Positions 22,694 to 35,140 of a stretch of 64,000 nt of DNA are shown here, one piece after another. A model generated the notes under the pieces. The model saw only the letters and a program-made list of their open reading frames with translations, was not told the origin of the DNA and searched no databases. The DNA lies in contig CM051460.1 of NCBI GenBank assembly GCA_028095005.1, positions 157,103,461 to 157,167,460 on the forward strand, written 5' to 3'. The position numbers and the translations under genes are program-made. The number at the start of each line of letters is the position of its first letter. Position 1 is the first letter of the stretch. This DNA comes from Rhynchospora pubera. Its lineage: Eukaryota; Streptophyta; Magnoliopsida; Poales; Cyperaceae.

Positions 22694-23085
22694 GGATTCA
22701 ATCAAAGCGCTTTGACCGGAGTCCCGGTTAAACCCCGTCAGTTCTCAAATTTGAAAGTTCAAATGACCGATCCGAACCGTCAAATATGATCTCCATATTG
22801 AAATCTCCTTGCCGACCAAAATTTTCATTTTTTTGAAATTTTTAAGTATTTTTTTCGGATTTTCAAAAACAGCAATTTTTGTAGGGTTCAGAACAAATTA
22901 GATTAACTATTTTTGAAAATTCAAAAAAAATGCTTAAAAAATTCAAAAAAATGAAAATTTTGGTATGTAAGGAGATTTCAATATGGAGATCATATTTGAC
23001 GGTTCGGATCGGTCATTTGAATTTTCAAAATTGAGATCTGACGGGGTTTATCCGAGACTCCGGTCAAAGCGCTTTGATTGAAGGC
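22694..23085. mobile_element. Foldback element with well-matched arms (392 bp)
   Basis: The left arm begins GGATTCAATCAAAGCGCTTT and the right arm ends AAAGCGCTTTGATTGAAGGC. The arms remain close inverse copies to the centre, for example 'ccgaaccgtcaaatatgatc' against 'gatcatatttgacggttcgg'. TTCTCAT occurs at both flanks (near 22682 and 23087) but does not give an exact TSD. Confidence 0.78.
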
Positions 23086-23125
23086 TTTCTCATTATATAA
23101 TTATATATATATAATATGAGGTATC

Positions 23126-23291
23126 AAGCATCCTCTACTGAAAGTGTAGAACAATTTGTATGATACTACGTCGCAGTAATCTGTTGAATAAGTGAAACAG
23201 ACTGTTTCAGTACTGATCGGTTTTTACAACACTTTTAGAATAGTGGCTCCAGTACAGTTTATTGAAATGGTACATCAAAATAGATGGAGTC
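23126..23291. mobile_element. Small insertion flanked by a 14-bp direct repeat
   Basis: TAATATGAGGTATC occurs at 23112-23125 and 23292-23305 and brackets 166 bp that starts 'aagcatcctctac' and ends 'atagatggagtc'. The start resembles the end of the MITE at 16101. Superfamily is uncertain; the true TSD may be the inner 9-10 bp. Confidence 0.45.
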
Positions 23292-23305
23292 TAATATGAG
23301 GTATC

Positions 23306-25077
23306 TTTTAATTTTTTTTTTATAATAATTTAGCCAGCGGTTAAATGTAGGTAAAAAAAATATATGAAAATTGAAAATGGAAAATGGGATTGAATTACAA
23401 GATTTCTAGAGTAAGAATGAAGAGGTTACAACAAATATATAATTATAAGAGTCTTCAGCGTCTTTGCGATTGAAAACCCAGGAGTAACATGTCATATGTA
23501 AGCGTGTCAAATTATAAATTGAAATATCTAGCAATCGATCTCTTTTGGCTAGTATACTGTACCATGTTATGTAAATGGACGTACACCGGTACACGTGTCT
23601 AATTTTATAATCTAGGTACGTAGAACTGTAGAATTAATGAATGTACTCGATATAATTTACTGAACTTCCGTTACTTAGTCAAAATTGAAAGGCGACGGCG
23701 TGCTCAGGTTCAGAGTCACGGGAATAACAAATTATATACATACGACAAAAGATTATACTATGATTGTGGTATCTTGAATAAAGAAACCAAGAGATATTAA
23801 GACCAAACAGTTCGGATGACCCAGCCTAATCAAAATATCTTAGACCTACCAATAAAAATATTCTTCATGGGCTTATAATTTATTTCCTAGCTAATACGGA
23901 CAGAGGCCCAGACGAATACAGCACAACAAATGCATGCATGTTCTGTCAAAGAAACTAATGAAATTGACTTATGAGGAGGCTTAGACGGTACTCGTAACAG
24001 TAACGTGCAAAGTTCGTCTAAGAATTCTTTGTCAGGTACCAATAATTGTATGCAACATATATTATTTTTCTCTTTTCGACGGTTGAGAGAATAAACAGGT
24101 AGAGTTAGTAGCAAAGAGACACAAAAACTGTTTGAATGTATACCAAATACGTGTAGATACAAGGTGACCTAGAAAAGTGAAACCTTTTTTATGAAACGTA
24201 TTTTTCAAAACTAACCCGATGTCCTATCATAATATTTTGTATTTGACATTACCTAACCGATATTACAAAAATGAAATAGAACAATTTTCTCAGATATCCC
24301 TTACAATTGTAGTTGCTGAGGATTTGGCAAAGCTAATATTTAGTCTTTTTCTTTTTAAGATTTTTGGGAATTGTCTTAAACTAGTGGGTTCAATTTGTCA
24401 TATTACTATTAATTGCAATCATTGGCTGATAATCCTCATCAACTAAACCTTTAAAAAGGGATAATCATCAACTAACCGAAGAATAAGACAAAAATGACTT
24501 TATTTATCTTTTTCATGGTGAAATGGAACAACGAAAGCCTTTCGTTATATCATCTACTTTTTTTTTCATTGGGCCAATTTGACATATATATGACTCGTAC
24601 TATTTGATTAGAAGTAGAAGAGGAGCAAATTATTTAGTTGAAAGTTAATTTGATTACTCTCCAACCTTCAATTATTACAGAATTCACTGTTGCCTTGGTG
24701 TGTTGGATACACTATAACAGAAGCCTATGTTGATAAGCTGATTAGGCCCACTTGCATTGCTAGCCTAATGAAACAGATCCAAATATAAAACTTGGAATTT
24801 GTCCCTTGCTTCTGGGCCCTGGCTCTAGCTCAACTCAACCATGGTATGCTTAAATTTTTTTCAGAAAACACACTAGCGAGTAGGGTGTAATCTTGGCACC
24901 AGGCATGGTTGCCATTACTCCATGTCTCCACCAGTGGTTCCTTCCTCTGATTTTAGCTAATATTGTGCAACGGTGCAGTTATATATCTAGTTATTTTTTA
25001 AAATTTTCATTTATGATACTTCCAGTGGCTGACTTAGTACAAACTATTTTGTATGGTTAATGGTAAGCACTGGTGGT
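23306..25077. other. Spacer, no gene recognised
   Basis: AT-rich. Short open frames (23406-23594, 23887-24162 and 24219-24446) have no motifs, no shared codon bias and no splice context. Confidence 0.5.
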
Positions 25078-25287
25078 CTAAATGGCATGTTGTCTTGGTA
25101 TTGCCAGGTAAAACCAGATCCTAAATTGAACCTTCCTTTGAAATTCTTCAACATTCATTGATTTAACTTTGAGTCCATCTACCTGTGGTGTCATGATTGA
25201 ATTGGGAATTTTTCCTGTCACATATAGCAATGTAGAAGCATCTCTATTAGTAACAGTACCAATCAGAACCATACCAGTACAAAACAT
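25078..25287 (-). pseudogene. Exon-like fragment of unrecognised origin
   Basis: The minus strand carries about 70 codons of ordinary protein-like composition including KIPNSIMTPQVDGLKVKSMN. I do not recognise the family. The segment is isolated, with no upstream or downstream exon found, so it may be a gene relic or chance. Confidence 0.2.
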
Positions 25288-25731
25288 CTATAACTCACAA
25301 ATTGTAATCCATGATGTTTGGTCATTAAAATCAATCGTGGAATGAAAAATTGTAATCCATGATGTTTAATCATTAAGGTTACCAGGAACTAAACATCATT
25401 CAAAAACTTGTGACACAGGAACTAAAAGCTGAAATATAATTGTGGCTGGCCCCGACTACACTTTAGATCCATTTCTGTCAGAATAGAAGTCATCTACACA
25501 AATCTTAAAACATGCAATAGTTTCTTTGATAAATATGCTACAAATGTTTAACTGTGTGCTTGGTCAACCGGTCTGCTCAAGTTTGGTGCATAGCAACAGT
25601 ACTGGCACAGAGGTCATAAGTAAGAAGATATTGGTAGTCTGGTACTACTAATTTCCTCCTTTTTGGTACAATCTTTAATAACTATATTTACGGAGCTTCT
25701 GCATTTAGTTTACTCTTTTGTTTGTTTGCAG

Positions 25732-25852
25732 GCTGAGCTAGGGAAACCTTGCTATCTTCATCATGATAAAGGACAAGTTATCAATTTCAATGGCATCCCT
25801 GGTTCTGGTAGAAGGGAAATGTGGTGGATTATTTATAGTGATGCCAGTAGTT
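25732..25852 (+). pseudogene. Exon-like fragment of unrecognised origin
   Basis: After a good acceptor (TTGTTTGCAG at 25722-25731) about 40 codons are open, including CYLHHDKGQVINFNGIPGSG. A second acceptor-like TTTGCTTGCAG lies near 26036-26046. The family is not recognised and no start exon was found, so it may be a relic or an exon of an unresolved gene. Confidence 0.25.
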
Positions 25853-25859
25853 GATTCAA

Positions 25860-27244
25860 ATGGTCTATTATGCTTGATTTAGTACAATACGCTATCAAGA
25901 TCTATAAATTAATATAATATAAAAAGCCATTAATTAATTATATTGCAGCTCGCTTTCAGTGGCTGATGCTGTCAAGAGCACTTTATTTTCATTCGACTTC
26001 ACCTTGGTTGACTACACACTAATTTTGGGTTTGCTTTTGCTTGCAGATGCTATGAAGGTGTACCCCTTGGTTTTTCTTTAGTATTGAATAATATAATTTG
26101 GTTGACTAGATACTAGATAGATTAGTTTCTGATTTTAAATTACACAAGAAGCATTGAAAAGCACTTGACAATCCAAGGTCATTCTTCACCCAAAAAAAAA
26201 TACAAAAAAGAAAAAAAACACCACCACCAACAACAACAAAACAAAACAAAAATTATCAAAGGTCAAGGTCGTAGTCATACATTACATGAGAAATATCCAA
26301 CGAATTTGGTGAAAAGAATTCTTCAAATTGAGATTTGAAGTACCTTTTCAGTTCTCGGACTAAAGAGTAAAGACGTAACAAATTTCTTTGGTAATAAGCT
26401 TGGTCAAGCACAATTTATTTTCAAAAGGAACCTTTGTTCTTGCATTTTTTTTCCCAAATAACGCTGTTATTCCGTACAAAGTTTGTTGCAAACATTAAGT
26501 CCTTGTTGCATTGCTGTCTTACTTTGTCTTGCTTTCTCAATGAAAAAATAAATAAATAATAAGACAAAAAACAAAAAATTGATAGATCTCTTTATTTGAT
26601 CACGGAATATTATATTAGTAATCATAATTTTCGGGACAATACTGCTTTCTCACGGGTCATGCGTTTGCAAGCTATTGGCCCGCCAACGCCCAACAATTCA
26701 TCAAAATAAATTTTTGGGCTGTCTTATAAATTATAATACAGCTGAGACGTTCCCTGGTACAGTTCTTGCCTTTTGCTGATGCTTTTGCAAACCTCAGAAA
26801 CTGGCATGTACCTTGAGAGCTTTTTCTCAAAAAAAGAAAAAGAAAAGAGAAAAAAGGAGACACAACTTGATAGCTGTTAGTTTGAAACCTGTAATTGCTC
26901 CAAGGAGAGCAATTAGAGTCACTATTTAGGCAGTCATCAGTAGAAATGAACCAATACCAAATTTATGACCAAGACAACAAATATTATTGCACACCACACG
27001 ACAAAAATGCCGAAGAAGTTACATCCAAAAAGGGGGAAAAAGAAGCACACATGAGAGTAATGAGAAGTTGACACTAATATTATTATTATTATGTTCAGGT
27101 CTAACAAAAGATAGGTCAACTGGTTACATAATAATAGTCAATTCTGTTTTATCTCTTGAAACACAACAACAATCATCTCTCCTAGTCAGAATTAAAGATC
27201 GACCTAACTGCTGGATCTCGATCAAGATCCATGGACTCCTGTTA
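25860..27244. other. Spacer and probable 3' UTR of the RAMP4 gene
   Basis: An A-rich low-complexity tract lies at about 26190-26250. Otherwise nothing is recognised. The part just below 27245 should be the RAMP4 3' UTR. Confidence 0.45.
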
Positions 27245-28432
27245 TTAAGCCATTCCTCCAGTAGTAGCTGTCCTTATTATCTGGAACAAAGCTGCATTTT
27301 CGAATAGAAAAAAAGAATGATACATCACACATATTTCATATCACCTAGGGATCAATATATAATGCAACACCACTGAATTATTCAATACCTAGAAGGTCAA
27401 CCTAAGTAGATTCTGATTGGCCCTTATTTGGATAAGTAAATAAGGAAATCAAGTATATAAATATATTAGACAAATGCAAATATCAAGTTCTAGTCCAACG
27501 AAACAATGCAAAATGCTGGGTTGTAGTTTCAAAGTCAAATAGTGCAGAATTTCAACCCAATGTAAAAACAAGTGTAATTAGGTTTGTTCTAGTTGTAGTT
27601 CCTAGTTCATGAATTTGCCAAACATATATACTATACAAACATCACTCTCGACAGAGAATGTTCACCTGATAAATAACTAGTTTAAACTATCACTAATCAA
27701 AGAACCCATAACATGGAAGGTTTACAATTATAGAGAGTGAGAACTTACAAGATCCGATTACAACAAAGACAAAAAAGCCGAGCAAGATGGGGCCTACAGG
27801 GTATTCATATCCCTTCTTCACTGATGTCTCAGGAACTGCACCTCTCTTTGTTATGTTTTTCTCAAACTTTGCAATTTTCCTGTCAGCCAGACGCCTTGAG
27901 GTAGTCTGTAGTAACCAAAATCATTGTAGTCAGAAAAAAACAGGAGCAATGCAACAACGGACTGAGATACAATCTACTTATCTGATTATTCATGAAAGGA
28001 TACAGGTAATGGCTGGGAGAAAACTAATTTCTCTGAAACCCATATTTAAAACAACCAACTTTGTGCAATTGATCAGTAAATTCCTTCAATTTTTTTTCAT
28101 TAAGCACTGAATCAGCAAATTTATGTGCTCCAGAGGCTAAACTAGACAACATCTATTCGATTATCATGCTACATTATAAAATTCTTCCCCCTTCTAATAA
28201 CATATCTAAATTCATCTACCAAACCCAACAATAATCACCTATAACTGATCTCCGTACAAATTTCCAAGTATACCTTAAAATTACCACAGATCTAGAAAAT
28301 TCCACCAATAAAGTACAGATTTAACAGAAAATCTAATCGAAATAGATCCAGGGCAAGAGAACAATCAGAAGAAAAATAATATCCGAAGTGAAGAAAGCAA
28401 GGTTTTTTCTTGTATCTAAGAGATCTTACCAT
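27245..28432 (-). CDS. RAMP4: RAMP4/SERP1-like stress-associated ER membrane protein
   Basis: The predicted join on the minus strand is 28432-28430 (the ATG alone), 27905-27749 and 27291-27245, giving 68 residues, the usual length of plant RAMP4. The protein starts MTTSRRLADRKIAKFEKNI, a basic cytosolic part, continues through TKRGAVPET, and ends in a single hydrophobic helix (YPVGPILLGFFVFVVIGSS) followed by LFQIIRTATTGGMA. RAMP4 is a tail-anchored protein that sits at the Sec61 translocon and is linked to ER stress and glycoprotein handling. The first coding exon contributes only the start codon, which is followed directly by a GTAAG donor. Both introns are GT-AG and phases close exactly. 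The 5' UTR carries a GA/CT tract at about 28511-28530. A 6.25 kb MULE begins about 0.5 kb upstream of the ATG. Confidence 0.94.
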
Positions 28433-28631
28433 GATGCGATGCGATGCGAGAAAGCGAAAACGGAAACAGAAAAGGCGATAGAGAAGAGAAGTCTCGGATG
28501 GAGAGTTTTTTGAGAGAGAGAGAGAGAGAGGTCCCCACGCGAAATAAAAAGCTGGTTCGAATTAATGAAATTAATAATCTGTGGGTAGGAAGTTGGGGAT
28601 TCGTATGAGGCAACGCTCAACTAAATCCGTG

Positions 28632-28639
28632 TATTTATA
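28632..28639 (-). promoter_or_regulatory. Probable TATA box of the RAMP4 gene
   Basis: The minus strand reads TATAAATA about 200 bp upstream of the ATG, a good plant TATA box at a plausible distance given the 5' UTR. Confidence 0.6.
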
Positions 28640-29010
28640 GCGTGCTCAGAGGTTGATAAACGGACTTAAATTGCTGGATTTATGTTGGATTTAGTCAGAT
28701 CTCTAGAAAGTTGACTATAAAAGATCCACTGACCTAGTGTGGAATAGTAGATGTAGCGAGTTAATTCATCGTTATTTGACCCGCCACAGAATAGACAGTA
28801 AACTTTAGGCCTCAGGAAATAGGAGTTCTAGAGATTTCCTGAGGAAACATAACCGCTGTGTTGTTTGGTGGAATCAGTCCGTATTAAGTAGACCCAGTCA
28901 TTTTTTTTTTTTTTCTTTGAGAAACTACCCCAGTCATTTTGACTCTTTCATACGTTTCAAAGTCCGAAATTTTAAAAAATAATATTAAAATAATATAATC
29001 CAATTTAATT

Positions 29011-29857
29011 GGGAAAATTGGATATAACCCCCTCAAATCTTCTCTATTTGGATATAACCCCCTCTAATCATCAAAATTGAATATAACCCCCTCAAATCAT
29101 ATTCATCAAGGATATAACCCCTTTTACATTATTTTAATCTATTTTAGTTCATAAAAATTTATTTCTAAAATATTTGACCAAATTACCCTTCTTGTCTGAA
29201 GACCTTTCATCTTCCCTGCCATTAAAGAAGCAGATTTTATTATGACGCTACTTAGGTTTGTACATACCCGAATTCAAATTTCGAATTTGTTAGTAATATG
29301 CAGTACTAGGTTATATTAAGCGTAGCAGAGATGGCGTTGGAAAGTTAATTTACATGAAAATCCATTTGTACATTTCAAAGAGTCATTTGTCGTCTTTTCA
29401 ATCTCAATTTTATGAACCAAAGTGCTCTCCAACCGAGCTATACACATGCAAAACGAAGAAAAGCAGAGTTGAGTTAGGACATAGAGGAATTCCAAGCAAA
29501 TTGAAAACTCAATTATATCTTTTCTTTTCTAGGCACTGTCTTGGAGAGAGGAATATGAGATTCAACCAACAGAAGGTTGTGATGCAACAAGTTTTATACT
29601 AACAAAACTCGAGGAGTTTTTATTGGCTTAGATGAAACAAAGAGAAGGCTAGGAAATGAGAAATGGACTTACGGAAAAGGGTAATTTGGACAAAATTTTA
29701 AAAAATTAATTTTTATAAGTTAAAATATAATTAAAATTAGTTTAAAGGGGTTATATCCTTGATGGATATGATTTGAGGGGGTTATATCCAATTTGAAAGA
29801 TTAGAGGGGGTTATATCCAAATGAAGAAGATTTGAGGGGGTTATATCCAATTTTCCC
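29011..29857. mobile_element. Foldback element nested in the MULE's left TIR
   Basis: Arms of about 200 bp begin GGGAAAATTGGATATAACCC on the left and end with its inverse on the right. Each arm contains repeated GGATATAACCCC motifs (four per arm). The centre holds no supported gene; the 82-codon frame at 29354-29602 has no motif. The MULE TIR sequence continues on either side, so this insertion is younger than the MULE. An exact TSD could not be defined. Confidence 0.82.
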
Positions 29858-29903
29858 TAAAATTAATATCAATTTAATCAGTTTAATATAAATAGTATCG
29901 CAA

Positions 29904-30644
29904 GATCGGAATCCTGGATTCCGAACAGTACAGTAACAGGAAATTTTGTCGTTTTTCATGGTTTTATTGTACTTCTATCATAAACATTAATTAAATATAT
30001 GAAATTTTAATATTAAATTAATATATTATGAAATTTTAGTAATATATTTTGAAGATAAAATATTAAATTAATATATTTTATTTTACTTCTATATATAAAA
30101 TATAATTATTAATTTATTTTATTTTACTTTACTTCTATTTACAAAACAATATAAATTATTAATTTAATTTTACAATTTTAATTAAAATATAATTATTAAC
30201 TAATATAATTTAACTAATTTAATTTAACTAATTAAATTTCATTTCATTTAACTAATTTAATTTAATTAATGAATATGATAAAATTAAAATTAATTTTAAT
30301 TACAAAAAATATAATATATATATTTAAATTTTAATTTATTAATTAATATAATTAAAATATTTATAATAAATATTATTAATTTAATAAAATAAATAAAGTA
30401 AAAGGGAAAAGACTAAAAACTGATTTGATTGGGCGGTGGATTCCTGACATGCTTAGATCGGAATCCTGGATTCCGATCTAAGGTTAGATCGGATTCCTGG
30501 ATTCCGATCTAAGCTTAGATCGGAATCTGAGAATCCGATCTAAGCAATAAGTTCGCCACACAGGGGCAAATTATTTGATTTGATAGGGAATTGACGTGAA
30601 GTTTTAAATCTGTTTGCTAATATCGGAATCTCAAATTCCGATCT
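29904..30644. repeat. Five palindromic subterminal sites, MULE left side
   Basis: Sites centred on GATCGGAATCC and its inverse lie at 29904-29924, 30455-30479, 30486-30510, 30517-30541 and 30622-30644. Each is a 21-25 bp near-palindrome and four include a full GGAATC...GATTCC core. Three sit in close series with about 6-bp gaps. They are candidate transposase binding sites or hairpin-forming DNA. Confidence 0.8.
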
Positions 30645-30650
30645 TATCAC

Positions 30651-30659
30651 TATAAATAG
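30651..30659 (+). promoter_or_regulatory. TATA box of the MULE transposase gene
   Basis: TATAAATAG lies 62 bp before the ATG at 30722 and just after the fifth palindromic site. Confidence 0.6.
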
Positions 30660-30721
30660 TTGGTCGTTATCACAATCTTAATATCATCTATCTTTTCCAA
30701 TTAATTCTTAGTCATATAGAA

Positions 30722-33700
30722 ATGTATTCAATTAGTGTTTTTGTCAATCAATCTCCCTTTAATCCAGCAAATAATTTTCGTTTTGATGTTTTTCCACAAA
30801 CTGATTATGAATCTATTAAACAAATAATTTTGTCCTCATTGGGAATTTATCAAGGTGAGTTCAATTTGAGAATTGTTTCGCGTTTCAACGTAATTATGGA
30901 CGGAAGGTTTCAACAAATTATTTTGCCGGTGAACTCTCAAAATGAATGGCGATACGTTCAACACGAGTGCTTTGAGGCAAGGCGACTTGATGGTCTAGAA
31001 ATGCATGTCGATTTACTTCCGGCACAAGGTAAATTTAATTTTGAATTTAATTATGTGACATTTAATTTTGAATAATAGAATTATGTGCTTAAATATATAT
31101 ATTTATATTAATATTAACTATGAAAATAATAATTATAGAATAATAATTAAAATCATATTAAAATCATATTAACTATAGAATAATAATAACTATGAAAATG
31201 CGATTTATAAATAATAATTAAAATCATATTGAAAATCATATTTTTGTAATATTAACTATGCATAAAAACATAAGTAAGAACAATTTCTAGAAATGGCTTT
31301 TAATAAGTAATATTTAATATCGTTATTAACTACGTTTTTGTATGTGATTACTACAATATTAACTACGTTATTATTTAACTACAATTTTTGTATGTGATTG
31401 TAACACATTTTTTTTATTATAATTAGGTGGTTATTATAATTATAATTATAATGAACAACAAAATTATGAGGAAGAAGAACACCAACAACCAAATGCAACC
31501 AATCAAGAAGAAGAGAATGAAACCATTACATTAGATTGGGTTCCTTGGGACCCTAACAGTATAGATCCTCGTGATAGTACACTTCAGGAAGAAGAAGGTA
31601 CATACTACGAGTCTTACACCGGTCAAGGCACTTGGGAACATGGTGGTAGTAGTAGGCAAGAACATGGTGGTAGTAGTAGTAGTAGGCACGGCCGGCCACA
31701 AGAAGAAGAAGATGTCGTTCAAGTAAACGAAGAAAACGAAGAAGAAACACGTCGACTCGATGATTTATACGACCGAGGTCCCGGTTTTCAGTCAGACTAT
31801 GCAACAGGTGAGGACTTTAGTGATGAAGAAGTGGACTTATTTGAGTCAGAGGGAATCGATGGTGGACCCCAATCAAACGTGAACCCCAATCACCAGTATT
31901 ACCTTACAGGAAGGACAGAAACATACCATCCCGTAGGGCAATTTCTAGATATTTCTGAGTATAGAAATTCCGTACCTCAACCGTCTCAACCTCATGGATC
32001 AGGGCCATTAGCAGAAGGGACAATTTTTTTCTCGAAAGAGCAACTCATAGGAGAGTGTCAAAAATACTCATTACGTTTAAATGTACAACATAAAACCACT
32101 GCTAGTTCTCCGAAAAAATTAATATTGAACTGTAAGGAATATGGTTGTAAGTGGCGTATGTATGCCCGTACAGAAAGAGAAGGCAAATTTTGGAAGATAA
32201 TAACGAATGAACACGAGCACACATGCGTGAGGAGGGCCGGAGACTTCACACATGATAATTTAACGGCTGAGGTTATTGCCAACTGTATTACAAATGCAGT
32301 AAAGAGAGATGTCGGTATTTCCTTACCCGACGTTAAATCTCTACTGGAGAAAGAATACCCGAATGTGGTGCCCACTTATAACAAGATTTGGCGGGGACGA
32401 GAAAGAGCAATCGAACATCTTTTTGGTTCATGGGAAGATTCGTACAACAAACTACCGAGTCTTTTATTGGTTATACAGAGGACGACACCCGGCACGCAGA
32501 TAAAGTGGTTGTTTAAAAGCGTAGGTGATCCGAACAGAGCTATGTTCGAAGCAGCAGCATGGGCATTCGGGCCTTGTATCGCGGCGGTTCCGTATATTAG
32601 GCCCGTGATTAGCATTGATGCCTCTTTCTTATCAGGTCGCTATAAGGTTAAATTCTTAGCGGCTTGCGGTTACGATCCTGAGCAACGGCTTGTTCCGTTA
32701 GCATTTGCTTTAGTGAGAACGGAGGATGAAACTTGCTGGGGTTGGTTCATGAAATTTCTAAGGAAACAAGTGGTGGGACCAAAAAAATTTTGTGTTGTCT
32801 CAGACCGTCATTGGAGAATAAGAAACATGTTTAAAAGACCACAGTACGGATGGCAAGAAAGTGCGGAGCCTGCATTGGCCGTACATCGGTATTGTATGCA
32901 ACATTTATGTGAAAATGTGTACAAGGTTTCTGGTAAAGACAAAGGTATACCACACAAATTTAGAAATAAGTTGGCTAACAAGAAAAAGAAACGGCCATTC
33001 ATGAAAATGTGGGAAGAACTCCGAGTGACAAACCCTGAAGTTATCGATTATCTTAAGAAGTGTGGTAAAGAAAACGAGACAGATACCAATGAGCGAATGA
33101 GACCAGAGAGGTGGGCACAAACTTTTGACACTGGTGCACGTTGGGGTCTTATGACTAGTAACGGATTTAAAAGTCTAAATAGCCGGTACAAGGTTGAGAG
33201 AAGACTCCCAGTTGTTGGACTCGTAGAAGGCACTTGGTATAAGACTGTGCAGTGGTTTAATGAAAGGAAGCAAATAGCATTGGGAAGACAGGCAGATGGA
33301 GAATGGTGGCCAAAAGAGGTGCAATTAAAAGTCATGAAGCATACTCTTAAAGCGGGTAAGGATTACCGTTGTATACTTTACCTAAAATTAACCTTCATTT
33401 ATATTTACATGTTTTTTTATATATTTTAATATTTACAGCGCTGATGACTGTGGTAACAATTGATGTTGAACGTGGAGAGTTCGAAGTACAGGTGCCCAAC
33501 GAGAAAGATTTCCCTGGAAGAACGTGGAAGTACAAAGTTCTCATCAACCGAAATTATCAACCGGAAGATCCTCAACTACCGACTAGGCGTGTGACGTGCA
33601 AATGTCAAAAACCTCAACTGACCGAAATACCATGTGCTCATGTTGTTGCCATATGCGGTACATATAGATGGGAAGTAGATGAATTTATAGACCCACTATA

Positions 33701-34307
33701 TAGTACAGAGAACATGGTTAAAATATGGTCATCAAGTGACTTCCACTGCTATGAAGACGAAGAGAACTGGCCTCGCTACGATGGACCTGTGGTGTTCCCT
33801 GATAAGAATATGATTAATCGGGGGCGGCGAAAGAAGGACCGTGATTGGATGTGGATGGATGCAATGCGAAATAATAAAAATAAAAAAAGAAGAACCACAG
33901 AGGACAACAACCCACAACCACCTATCTCTTTGGAGGAACTTCAATCTGGTAGGCGTGCCAACACGCATAGACGAACAAGTACAAGGAATAGAGCTCCGCC
34001 TTCAACAGGTAACCGAGGTGAAAGTTCTTTTTCCAGGGAGCCAGTTCAACCTGGCCGAAGTTCTGTTAGCGTAGATCCACGAACTCAAAGTCGTATTAGT
34101 CTTGGTATAGGAGGAAATGAACCACGTCGAAATTCCATTAGCGTGGATCCACGCTCAAGTTCTGCTAGGTATGTCACAAGTCAGGGGACATCAATTACAA
34201 GGGACAGTCAAGGAGCATCGAGTAGCAGAGCACAAACCGGAATACGTGGTGGAATTTTACGTCTTGGCGCAAGAATAACTAATTTTGCAAGAGGAGGAAG
34301 AAAATAA
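30722..34307 (+). CDS. MuDR/MULE-type transposase
   Basis: The predicted join is 30722-31028, 31427-33355 and 33439-34307, giving 1034 residues without an internal stop. The order is: an N-terminal domain (about 1-100); an acidic linker rich in E, Q and S; a MuDR-type DNA-binding region around 310-375 (NCKEYGCKWRMYAR ... EHEHTC); the MULE DDE transposase core with SIDASFLSGRYK (Asp 500) and VVSDRHW (Asp 562) and a probable Glu near 632 (MWEELRVTNPE); and a SWIM zinc finger CKC-x9-CAH at about 799-813. The C-terminal tail is basic, with two RR(N/S)SxSVDPR-like repeats. The protein should cut and join the element's TIRs. All three exons stay in frame with GT-AG introns, so the copy may be functional. 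The catalytic Glu assignment is the least certain point. Confidence 0.9.
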
Positions 34308-35020
34308 TTGTAATTTTTGTGGTGATAATGTATTATTTAGTTGAATTGTACTTTTATGTGATGTGAAAAATAATTGTAATATTCGTAATACTAAGTTGAA
34401 TCGAGAGCTGTTTTTTCAGTTGAAAGTGTGACTATCTTGGTCCTTTGTCATTTTTGTTTTCAACAAATGGTACGCCTAAAAATTTTTAAATTTAATTTTA
34501 GGAAAATTGGTCCGCCAATTAACAGCTTAGTACTTTTGTTAGAATTTTTCAGAGCGTATTTCCCATTTTTCTAGCGCCAAACTTTTCGAATTCAGAGCTG
34601 TTTTTTCAGTTCTAATTTTTCTCATATTTAATTATCAAAATCTTAATTATTAAAAGAAAAAAAAATAAATTAATTAATTACATATAAATTTTTATATGAA
34701 TTTTTCTTATTTTTCCGTATTTTTAAAATAATTTTACAATTTATTATCTATTTTTCTAATTAATTAAGTAGTGAATAAACAAATAAAAAGACAAAAAAAA
34801 ATCTAATATAATTAATAAATTACATATAAATTTAAATTTTATTTTTCCTCATTTTTTCCGATTTTTTTAAATATTTTTTCAATATTTTCTCTATTTTTTT
34901 ATTTAATTAACTAAATTAAAAACTAATAAAATAAATAAATAAATAATAAAATAAATAAATAAAAAATTAAACTTACTGTGCTCGCGAGCGGAAAGGAGGT
35001 CCGGAACAGAATTAGGTCGT
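34308..35020. other. 3' non-coding part of the MULE
   Basis: Very AT-rich sequence with no open frame of interest between the transposase stop and the right-hand palindromic sites. Confidence 0.6.
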
Positions 35021-35028
35021 AAACGTTT

Positions 35029-35140
35029 GATCGGAATCCAGGATTCCGATCTAACTTTAGATCGGAATCCCAGAATCCGATCTAACGTTAGATCGGAATC
35101 CGAGAATCCGATCTAACGTTCGGAATTCCGGATTCCGATC
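35029..35140. repeat. Four palindromic subterminal sites, MULE right side
   Basis: Sites at 35029-35051, 35059-35083, 35090-35114 and 35121-35140 have the same GATCGGAATCC/GGATTCCGATC form as the left group, with short regular spacers. The last one marks the inner edge of the right TIR. Confidence 0.8.

Noticed and set aside
23116..23305. SINE insertion
   Set aside because: The 14-bp flanking repeat would fit, but there is no poly-A/T tail and no A/B box; it was kept only as an unclassified insertion.
29354..29602. 82-codon frame in the nested foldback element
   Set aside because: No motif, and position in the unpaired centre of a non-autonomous element argues against a gene.
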